Source of the DNA: Zoroaster sp. YZ-2022
Lineage: Eukaryota > Echinodermata > Asteroidea > Forcipulatida > Zoroasteridae
Assembly: GCA_029582265.1 (NCBI GenBank)
Contig: CM055817.1
Span: 31,787,097-31,851,096, forward strand
DNA: 64,000 bases
Direction: 5' to 3'
In this document: piece by piece, positions 55,880 to 64,000 of the stretch
How positions within the stretch are numbered: the stretch's first letter is position 1
Layout of the letters: the number at the start of each line of letters is the position of its first letter
Position numbers and translations under genes: made by a program
The notes under the pieces: generated by a model
What the model was told of the DNA's origin: nothing
What the model saw: only the letters and a program-made list of their open reading frames with translations
Database searches by the model: none

Positions 55880-56760
55880 AGCAAACAGAACATTAATTAA
55901 TAAATGTGGATTTCTTCATTGAAGGTAGCCAAAGATACATCACGTTTTACTTTGATTCAAATTGTCATGAACAAAAGCAAATTAGTTCACAAATAAAATA
56001 TATCAGTATTCTATAATTATGTGCTTCACTTATGAAAAACGGAAACCAAAACTACTATGCCAAAGAAATTCGAAATAAAAGCGTAATTTCGATACAGCTG
56101 AAATGTGCATCCATGTTCAAGTTTGCATTTGTATACTGTACATGTTCCGTGCAAAGCATGTGGAATAATTATTATTCGTCGCAAAAGAAGTAGCTTTTAC
56201 AGTAGTATTTTAAGACGATTTGTAAACGCCGGTCCCCAACGTATAGATGTATTATGTTTGCGCGTAAACTTCGGAGACCTGGGAAGTTGTGGCGCTTTGT
56301 TTACGCCGATACAAGCGAATTTACCAAGAAGGATTATATTTGTATGTACACACAGCCAAATAGTCGCTGATTATTTTAGGCGCTAAGATTCATACAATTA
56401 TTAGTTTGTTACCAGGTATGTGCTTCCTAATGTTATGTGCTGGGACTCAAGACCTATTAACGTGTGCATGTTATCAACGGACATTTACACAGAAAAGTAT
56501 TAAAAGGGGTGAAGAAATCGTCTAAATTAAACCAAAATCGAAGTAACTGGCATCTCTGCCACTCTCCAAAATCACTAGCCAGCGAGTAATCCTTTAACAA
56601 TAGCGACTTATCCGATTAGCCAGTCTTTTGTTCGACCCCAGAGCCTGAGTCCAGAAGGCATCCAAGCGATACGCTTGAGTTACCGAATGCTTTCGTGGGT
56701 CACACCGGGCTAATTTAAGACCAGGCCAACACCGGGGGATTTATAAGACCAGGTTATTTA
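55880..56760. other. Unit intron without recognised features
   Basis: Repeated in the next units at about 58600-59460 and 61240-62110. Frames are short and none is recognised. Confidence 0.6.
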
Positions 56761-56769
56761 TGCATTTGG

Positions 56770-57160
56770 GCCTTAGTGATTTTTTTGAACTGACTGATGA
56801 TTATTTAAATACTATGATTAATATTGCAACGAGCAACATCCATGTCAGTGATTTTGTTGAACTGACTGGTGATAATCGAAATACTATGATTAATATTGCA
56901 ACGAGCAATATCCATGTCAGTGATTTTGTTGAACTGACTGGTGATTATTTAAATACTATGATTAATATTGCAACGAGCAACAGGCCATGTCATTGATTTT
57001 GTTAAACTGACTGGTGATTATTTAAATACGATGATTAATATTGCATCGAGCAACATCCATGTTAGTGATTTTGTTTAACTGACTGGTGATAATTAAAATA
57101 CTATGATTAATATTGCAACGAGCAACATCCATGGTACTGATTTTATTGAACTGTGACTGG
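56770..57160. repeat. 72-bp minisatellite, five copies
   Basis: Same unit as at 11190. The first three copies keep an open frame (DFVELTGDYLNTMINIATSN); later ones have stops. Confidence 0.9.
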
Positions 57161-57592
57161 TGATGATTATTGCATCGGTTTTGGGATAAAGAGGAATCCA
57201 TTTCAGAAGTTTAAAAATGGTCTGGGTCTTCGGCAACAAAAAATCCGCCCTAGGATTGCTTTTACGATGGCACTCTAAACGTTTGTTGTGTTTGTTTTTG
57301 CTACATTAGTAGGATACTCTCGAACAAAGTGACATTTAGTAAATGTTTGTGCACGCGAACCATTGGTACGGGTGGTTCGTGCACAAAACCCGTGTGGACC
57401 AATGAGTGATAAGTGACTCTAGCTCGTGTACGTTAACCGTTGGCCATGTACGTTAACCATTCCTCAGGTCTGAGAACAAAACAAAATAGCCCAGGCTTGA
57501 TAAGGTTCAGGAAAATCTAAGAAAATTTACGAAAATAACAAAATAAACGGGCTTTAACTAATGTCAAACTCTACTTTGTTTTCCAATACTAG

Positions 57593-57664
57593 ATATCTGC
57601 AGAACAACAAAATCAGTGAACTTGCATCAGGAACATTTGATGGTCTACAAAGCCTCGCCTACTT
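57593..57664 (+). CDS. LRR exon 9 (A-type cassette, 72 bp)
   Basis: Acceptor TACTAG, donor GTAAGT, phase 2. Reads YLQNNKISELASGTFDGL after the split Leu and ends A-Y. First of three almost identical tandem cassettes. Confidence 0.88.
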
Positions 57665-57849
57665 GTAAGTTGTAATGACATGAATTTCAATCACATATAA
57701 TCAAGGCACCGTTATAATTTTACTGAAGTTACATCTTACGGCAAATCTGTTTTCATGAAATGCGATTGTTATATTTGCAAAACTTAATATTTGTATTAAT
57801 TTTGTAAGTAAATACTTGTCCTACACTGTAACACTTGTCTATGGAGACA

Positions 57850-58220
57850 ATATGCGACCGAACATTTGCAACAACGAGATGCAAAAACAGCCTCTGCAGA
57901 ATTGTAGCTCATAACACGGTGTTTTAAAATGACATGAGAGAAAATGCATGAAACCAGCCAACATTTCGTTTAGACTGTCATTTACATTGATGTCGAAATA
58001 AAAGTACGAAGATCGCGTTTGAACCGCTATCGTGCAATGTACGGTTCGCGAATGGCTACCGGGTGACTTTGGCTTTCGGTGTTCCCACCGGGAACGATCC
58101 TCAGGAATGTTTCTAGAGCAATGCATTCCCGCGTGTTCTAAGTGGAATCTTCCCATGGGAACACCGTGGCGTTCCACGGACTGTTCACGTTTGCCCAGAG
58201 GAACACGTCTGACGGCGAAA
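57850..58220. repeat. GGAACG-rich intron repeat, tandem unit 1
   Basis: Recurs at 60570-60880 and 63215-63520. Contains TTCCCACCGGGAACGATCCT and AACACCGTGGCGTTCCACGG. Confidence 0.75.
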
Positions 58221-58580
58221 TATTATGCCGGAGAGCTGTTTTATTCCCAATTGTAAACTTAGTTTGTCAGTCGACCTTTTTAATTCTTGTCTTGCCCATT
58301 TGCAACCGTCGTTGAGGACTCCTACAGTTTTACACTTATGGTCCGTGTACCAGTCTGTGAATTCGGGGAATTGTTGTTTTGCTTGCTGAAATATCGCACG
58401 AATCACTTCTCGGTTGATTTGTGGTATTTGACATTTTTTGTTATTCTCGTCGCGCGAGTTTCTTGTCACATTCTGACGGGCAAGTTCATCTTTCGGGATT
58501 TCTCTCTTCAGCAAATTAAGACATCCAAAAAATAAAAATGTCATAATTTCTCTTTCTCCCCATTTTCTCCCTCCCATCAT
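58185..58580 (-). CDS. Unit-borne minus-strand frame of unknown function, copy 1
   Basis: Open frame with IPQINREVIRAIFQQAKQQF, TDWYTDHKCKTVGVLNDGC and KWARQELK, a helical and basic pattern faintly like small DNA-binding domains. It recurs at 60907-61233 and 63551-63877 and is broken in the unit at 55531. I cannot name the family. Because the units are recent duplicates, an open frame in three of them is weak evidence for coding. Confidence 0.3.
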   Translation of the reverse strand: MMGGRKWGEREIMTFLFFGCLNLLKREIPKDELARQNVTRNSRDENNKKCQIPQINREVIRAIFQQAKQQFPEFTDWYTDHKCKTVGVLNDGCKWARQELKRSTDKLSLQLGIKQLSGIIFRRQTCSSGQT

Positions 58581-59474
58581 CTTTATAATACATAATTTAA
58601 GACCTGCCTAAGCAAACACAAAATTAATTAATAAATGTGGATTTCTTCATTGAAGGTAGCCAAAGATACATCACGTTTTACTTTGATTCAAATTGTCATT
58701 AACAAAAGCAAATTAGTTCACAAATAAAATATATCAGTATTCTATAATTATGTGCTTCACTTATGAAAAACGGAAACCAAAACTACTATGCCAAAGAAAT
58801 TCGAAATAAATGCGTAATTTAGATACAGCTGAAATGTGCATCCATGTTCAGATTTTCATTTGTAAACTGTACATGTTCAGTGCAAAGCATGTGGAATATT
58901 ATTCGTCGCAAAAAAAGTAGCTTTTACAGTAGTATTTTAAGACGATTTGTCTACGCCGGTCCTCAACATATAGATGTATTATGTTTCCGCGTAAACTTCG
59001 GAGACCTGGGAAGTTGTGGCGCTTGTTTACGCCGATACAGGCGAATTTACCAAGGAGAATTATATTTGTATGTACACACAGCCAAATAGTCGCTGATTTA
59101 GGCGCTAAGATTCATACAATTATTAGTTTGTTACCAGGTATGTGCATCCTAATGTTATGTGCTGGGACTCAAGACCTATTAACGTGTGCATGTTATCAAC
59201 GGAAAGTTACACAGAAAAGTCATAAAAGGGGTGAAGAAATAGTCTAAATTAAACCAAAATCGAAGTAACTGGCATCTCTGCTACTCTCCAAAATAGCTAG
59301 CCAGCGAATAATCCTTTAACAATAGTGACTTATCCGATTAGCCAGTCTTTTGTTCGACTTCAGAGCCATAAATCAGAAGGCAACCAAGTGATACGCTTGA
59401 ATAACCGATAACTTTCGTGAGTCACACCAGGCTAATTTAAGAGCAGGCCAAGACCGGGTTATTTATGCATTTGG

Positions 59475-59790
59475 GCCTTAGTGATTTTGTTGAACTGACT
59501 GGTGATTATTTAAATTCTATGATTAATATTGCAACGAGCAATATCCATGTCAGTGATTTTGTTGAACTGACTGGTGATTATTTAAATACTATGATTAATA
59601 TTGCAACGAGCAACATCCATGTCAGTGATTTTGTTGAACTGACTGGTGATTATTTAAATACGATGATTAATATTGCATCGAGCAACATCCATGTTAGTGA
59701 TTTTGTTTAACTGACTGGTGATAATTTAAATACTATGATTAATATTGCAACGAGCAACATCCATGGTACTGATTTTATTGAACTGTGACT
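59475..59790. repeat. 72-bp minisatellite, tandem unit 1
   Basis: Four to five copies; the same stop position as in the next unit. Confidence 0.9.
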
Positions 59791-60238
59791 GGTGATGATT
59801 ATTGCATCGGTTTTGGGATAAAGAGGAATCCATTTCAGAAGTTTAAAAATGGTCTGGGTCTTCGGCAAATGGTCTTCGGCAACAAAAAATCCGCCGTAGG
59901 ATTGCTTTTACGATGCCACTCTAAACGTTTGTTGTGTTTGTTTTTGCTACATTAGTAGGATACTCTCGAACAAAGTGACATTTAGTAAATGTTTGTGCAC
60001 GCGAACCATTGGTACGGGTGGTTCGTGCACAAAACCCGTGTGGACCAATGAGTGATAAGTGACTCTAGCTCGTGTACGTTAACCGTTGGCCATGTACGTT
60101 AACCATTCCTCAGGTCTGAGAACAAAACAAAATAGCCCAGGCTTGATAAGGTTCAGGAAAATCTAAGAAAATTTACGAAAATAACAAAATAAACGGGCTT
60201 TAACTAATGTCAAACTCTACTTTGTTTTCCAATACTAG

Positions 60239-60310
60239 ATATCTGCAGAACAACAAAATCAGTGAACTTGCATCAGGAACATTTGATGGTCTACAAAGCC
60301 TCGCCTACTT
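60239..60310 (+). CDS. LRR exon 10 (A-type cassette, 72 bp)
   Basis: All 72 bases equal to exon 9, same acceptor and donor. Confidence 0.88.
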
Positions 60311-60906
60311 GTAAGTTGTAATGACATGAATTTCAATCACATATAATCAAGGCACCGTTATAATTTTACTGAAGTTACATCTTACGGCAAATCTGTTTTC
60401 ATGAAATGCGATTGTTATATTTGCAAAACTTAATATTTGTATTAATTTTGTAAGTAAATACTTGTCCTACACTGTAACACTTGTCTATGGAGACAATATG
60501 CGACCGAACATTTGCAACAACGAGATGCAAAAACAGCCTCTGCAGAATTGTAGCTCATAACACGGTGTTTTTAAAATGACATGAGAGAAAAATGCATGAA
60601 ACCAGCCAACATTTCGTTTAGACTGTCATTTACATTGATGTCGAAATAAAAGTACGAAGATCGCGTTTGAACCGCTATCGTGCAATGTACGGTTCGCGAA
60701 TGGCTACCGGGTGACTTTGGCTTTCGGTGTTCCCACCGGGAACGATCCTCAGGAATGTTTCTAGAGCAATGCATTCCCGCGTGTTCTAAGTGGAATCTTC
60801 CCATGGGAACACCGTGGCGTTCCACGGACTGTTCACGTTTGCCCAGAGGAACACGTCTGACGGCGAAATATTATGCCGGAGAGCTGTTTTATTCCCAATT
60901 GTAAAC

Positions 60907-61233
60907 TTAGTTTGTCAGTCGACCTTTTAATTCTTGTCTTGCCCATTTGCAACCGTCGTTGAGGACTCCTACAGTTTTACACTTATGGTCCGTGTACCAG
61001 TCTGTGAATTCGGGGAATTGTTGTTTTGCTTGCTGAAATATCGCACGAATCACTTCTCGGTTGATTTGTGGTATTTGACATTTTTTGTTATTCTCGTCGC
61101 GCGAGTTTCTTGTCACATTCTGACGGGCAAGTTCATCTTTCGGGATTTCTCTCTTCAGCAAATTAAGACATCCAAAAAATAAAAATGTCATAATTTCTCT
61201 TTCTCCCCATTTTCTCCCTCCCATCATCTTCAT
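60907..61233 (-). CDS. Unit-borne minus-strand frame, copy 2
   Basis: Same frame as at 58185-58580; a one-base difference near the end moves the stop so that it finishes ELKGRLTN. Function unknown. Confidence 0.3.
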   Translation of the reverse strand: MKMMGGRKWGEREIMTFLFFGCLNLLKREIPKDELARQNVTRNSRDENNKKCQIPQINREVIRAIFQQAKQQFPEFTDWYTDHKCKTVGVLNDGCKWARQELKGRLTN

Positions 61234-62121
61234 AATACATAATTTAAGACCTGCCTAAGCAAACACAAAATTAATTAATAAATGTGGATTTCTTCATTGA
61301 AGGTAGCCAAAGATACATCACGTTTTACTTTGATTCAAATTGTCATTAACAAAAGCAAATTAGTTCACAAATAAAATATATCAGTATTCTATAATTATGT
61401 GCTTCACTTATGAAAAACGGAAACCAAAACTACTATGCCAAAGAAATTCGAAATAAATGCGTAATTTAGATACAGCTGAAATGTGCATCCATGTTCAGAT
61501 TTTCATTTGTAAACTGTACATGTTCAGTGCAAAGCATGTGGAATATTATTCGTCGCAAAAAAAGTAGCTTTTACAGTAGTATTTTAAGACGATTTGTCTA
61601 CGCCGGTCCTCAACATATAGATGTATTATGTTTCCGCGTAAACTTCGCAGACCTGGGAAGTTGTGGCGCTTGTTTACGCCGATACAGGCGAATTTACCAA
61701 GGAGAATTATATTTGTATGTACACACCACCGAATAGTCGCTGATTTAGGCGCTAAGATTCATACAATTATTAGTTTGTTACCAGGTATGTGCATCCTAAT
61801 GTTATGTGCTGGGACTCAAGACCTATTAACGTGTGCATGTTATCAACGGAAAGTTACACAGAAAAGTCATAAAAGGGGTGAAGAAATAGTCTAAATTAAA
61901 CCAAAATCGAAGTAACTGGCATCTCTGCTACTCTCCAAAATAGCTAGCCAGCGAATAATCCTTTAACAATAGTGACTTATCCGATTAGCCAGTCTTTTGT
62001 TCGACTTCAGAGCCATAAATCAGAAGGCAACCAAGTGATACGCTTGAATAACCGAGAACTTTCGTGAGTCACACCAGGCTAATTTAAGACCAGGCCAAGA
62101 CCGGGTTATTTATGCATTTGG

Positions 62122-62437
62122 GCCTTAGTGATTTTGTTGAACTGACTGGTGATTATTTAAATTCTATGATTAATATTGCAACGAGCAATATCCATGTCAG
62201 TGATTTTGTTGAACTGACTGGTGATTATTTAAATACTATGATTAATATTGCAACGAGCAACATCCATGTCAGTGATTTTGTTGAACTGACTGGTGATTAT
62301 TTAAATACGATGATTAATATTGCATCGAGCAACATCCATGTTAGTGATTTTGTTTAACTGACTGGTGATAATTTAAATACTATGATTAATATTGCAACGA
62401 GCAACATCCATGGTACTGATTTTATTGAACTGTGACT
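62122..62437. repeat. 72-bp minisatellite, tandem unit 2
   Basis: Same as 59475-59790. Confidence 0.9.
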
Positions 62438-62882
62438 GGTGATGATTATTGCATCGGTTTTGGGATAAAGAGGAATCCATTTCAGAAGTTTAAAATGGTC
62501 TGGGTCTTCGGCAAATGGTCTTCGGCAACAAAAATCCGCCGTAGGATTGCTTTTTGATGCCACTCTAAACGTTTGTTGTGTTTGTTTTTGCTACATTAGT
62601 AGGATACTCTCGAACAAAGTGACATTTAGTAAATGTTTGTGCACGCGAACCATTGGTACGGGTGGTTCGTGCACAAAACCCGTGTGGACCAATGAGTGAT
62701 AAGTGACTCTAGCTCGTGTACGTTAACCGTTGGCCATGTACGTTAACCATTCCTCAGGTCTGAGAACAAAACAAAATAGCCCAGGCTTGATAGGGTTCAG
62801 GAAAATCTAAGAAAATTTACGAAAATAACAAAATAAACGGGCTTTAACTAATGTCAAACTCTACTTTGTTTTCCAATACTAG

Positions 62883-62954
62883 ATATCTGCAGAACAACAC
62901 AATCAGTGAACTTGCATCAGGAACATTTGATGGTCTACAAAGCCTCGCCTACTT
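62883..62954 (+). CDS. LRR exon 11 (A-type cassette, 72 bp)
   Basis: One base from exons 9 and 10: AAA to ACA, changing Lys to Thr right after the NN pair (YLQNNTISELASGTFDGL). Intact splice sites. The gene continues beyond the window. Confidence 0.88.
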
Positions 62955-63550
62955 GTAAGTTGTAATGACATGAATTTCAATCACATATAATCAAGGCACC
63001 GTTATAATTTTACTGAAGTTACATCTTACGGCAAATCTGTTTTCATGAAATGCGATTGTTATATTTGCAAAACTTAATATTTGTATTAATTTTGTAAGTA
63101 AATACTTGTCCTACACTGTAACACTTGTCTATGGAGACAATATGCGACCGAACATTTGCAACAACGAGATGCAAAAACAGCCTCTGCAGAATTGTAGCTC
63201 ATAACACGGTGTTTTTAAAATGACATGAGAGAAAAATGCATGAAACCAGCCAACATTTCGTTTAGACTGTCATTTACGTTGATGTCGAAATAAAAGTACG
63301 AAGATCGCGTTTGAACCGCTATCGTGCAATGTACGGTTCGCGAATGGCTACCGGCTGACTTTGGCTTTCGGTGTTCCCACCGGGAACGATCCTCAGGAAT
63401 GTTTCTAGAGCAATGCATTCCCGCGTGTTCTAAGTGGAATCTTCCCATGGGAACACCGTGGCGTTCCACGGACTGTTCACGTTTGCCCAGAGGAACACGT
63501 CTGACGGCGAAATATTATGCCGGAGAGCTGTTTTATTCCAAATTGTAAAC

Positions 63551-63877
63551 TTAGTTTGTCAGTCGACCTTTTAATTCTTGTCTTGCCCATTTGCAACCGT
63601 CGTTGAGGACTCCTACAGTTTTACACTTATGGTCCGTGTACCAGTCTGTGAATTCGGGGAATTGTTGTTTTGCTTGCTGAAATATCGCACGAATCACTTC
63701 TCGGTTGATTTGTGGTATTTGACATTTTTTGTTATTCTCGTCGCGCGAGTTTCTTGTCACATTCTGACGGGCAAGTTCATCTTTCGGGATTTCTCTCTTC
63801 AGCAAATTAAGACATCCAAAAAATAAAAATGTCATAATTTCTCTTTCTCCCCATTTTCTCCCTCCCATCATCTTCAT
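63551..63877 (-). CDS. Unit-borne minus-strand frame, copy 3
   Basis: Same as 60907-61233. Function unknown. Confidence 0.3.
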   Translation of the reverse strand: MKMMGGRKWGEREIMTFLFFGCLNLLKREIPKDELARQNVTRNSRDENNKKCQIPQINREVIRAIFQQAKQQFPEFTDWYTDHKCKTVGVLNDGCKWARQELKGRLTN

Positions 63878-64000
63878 AATACATAATTTAAGACCTGCCT
63901 AAGCAAACACAAAATTAATTAATAAATGTGGATTTCTTCATTGAAGGTAGCCAAAGATACATCACGTTTTACTTTGATTCAAATTGTCATTAACAAAAGC

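Larger units (their letters stand above)
57593..64000 (+). repeat. Head-to-tail 2.64-kb LRR units (two complete, one partial)
   Basis: Exon starts at 57593, 60239 and 62883 give periods of 2646 and 2644 bp. Each unit has one A-type LRR exon, the GGAACG repeat, the minus-strand frame, shared intron and the 72-bp minisatellite. In the stretches I compared, the copies differ by only a few bases. The unit beginning at 55015 is an older, more diverged relative (2578 bp to the next exon). Confidence 0.9.

Noticed and set aside
56760..56996. A gene encoding 24-residue repeats (SDFVELTGDYLN...)
   Set aside because: It is a 72-bp minisatellite; later units contain stops and no splice or start context supports it.
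12042..62954. A lamprey-type variable lymphocyte receptor system
   Set aside because: The cassettes are spliceable exons within one gene, with no sign of somatic assembly, donor arrays without splice sites or a stalk exon. The similarity is limited to LRR variability.
55304..63548. Paired + and - frames in the GGAACG repeat (WLPADLGFRCSHRE and RHGVPMGRFHLEH types)
   Set aside because: Frames are open on both strands over the same bases, recur only because the units are duplicates and match no family I know.

Overview
This is eukaryotic, intron-rich, repeat-dense DNA from an invertebrate animal. The evidence is GT-AG exons with phase-2 introns, tRNA-derived SINEs, Penelope-like, DIRS-like, BEL/Pao, Ty3/gypsy and LINE retroelements, TTAA-target DNA transposons, and long (TA)n tracts. 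The SINE body and element mix fit a marine deuterostome such as an echinoderm, hemichordate or amphioxus. That is a weak inference, and I cannot name the species.

The only convincing host gene lies on the + strand and runs through most of the window. It is a leucine-rich-repeat (LRR) receptor-type gene. Exon 1 (4476-4639) carries a Cys-rich LRRNT cap behind a hydrophobic N-terminus. It is followed by 72-bp exons, each coding exactly one 24-residue LRR and all bounded by phase-2 introns: 5188, 12042, 15588, 27214, 52763, 55015, 57593, 60239 and 62883. One further copy (49054-49125) is dead. The gene has no 3' end here; the last complete LRR exon ends at 62954 and its 2.64-kb repeat unit continues to the window edge. 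Single-LRR exons with phase-2 junctions are the arrangement known from LGR/RXFP-type receptor genes, but no C-terminal domain is visible to prove that.

The LRR exons multiplied by segmental duplication. Exon and flanking intron were copied together, so each exon sits in a recognisable A-type or B-type unit. A larger two-exon block (about 9.0-17.0 kb) recurs at about 39.3-53.7 kb. At the right end, a unit of about 2.645 kb is repeated head to tail (57.6, 60.2, 62.9 kb) with almost no divergence. Coding differences between cassettes fall mostly at positions expected on the concave beta-strand face.

Everything else is mostly mobile DNA that landed in the introns. From left to right: Penelope-like GIY-YIG fragments and a mariner-like relic (0-4.1 kb); a tRNA SINE (4.7 kb); a tyrosine-recombinase-like repeat and a Penelope terminal-repeat fold-back (5.8-7.4 kb); a piggyBac-like element (9.5-11.1 kb); a GGATCC-rich satellite and DIRS-like relic (12.4-15.1 kb); a fold-back (17 kb); a Penelope-like element (19.2-21.7 kb); a hAT-like element (23.1-26.2 kb); a Kolobok-like element (27.3-28.5 kb); a BEL/Pao element (30.9-36.8 kb); a SINE with a hexanucleotide expansion (37.1-37.8 kb); a Penelope fragment (38.2-39.2 kb); a Ty3/gypsy element (40.2-48.7 kb) with a LINE nested in it (42.8-46.4 kb) and fold-backs nested in both; the second satellite/DIRS block (49.4-52.2 kb); a truncated L2-like LINE (54.3-54.9 kb); then the tandem LRR units. 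All transposon ORFs are broken or partial.

Because the duplicated blocks supply empty-site copies, several insertions can be read to the base with their target duplications. The most notable observations are the expanding LRR-cassette array with variation at the predicted binding face, and the Penelope-type fold-backs that carry a 32-bp extension and have caused an unequal crossover.
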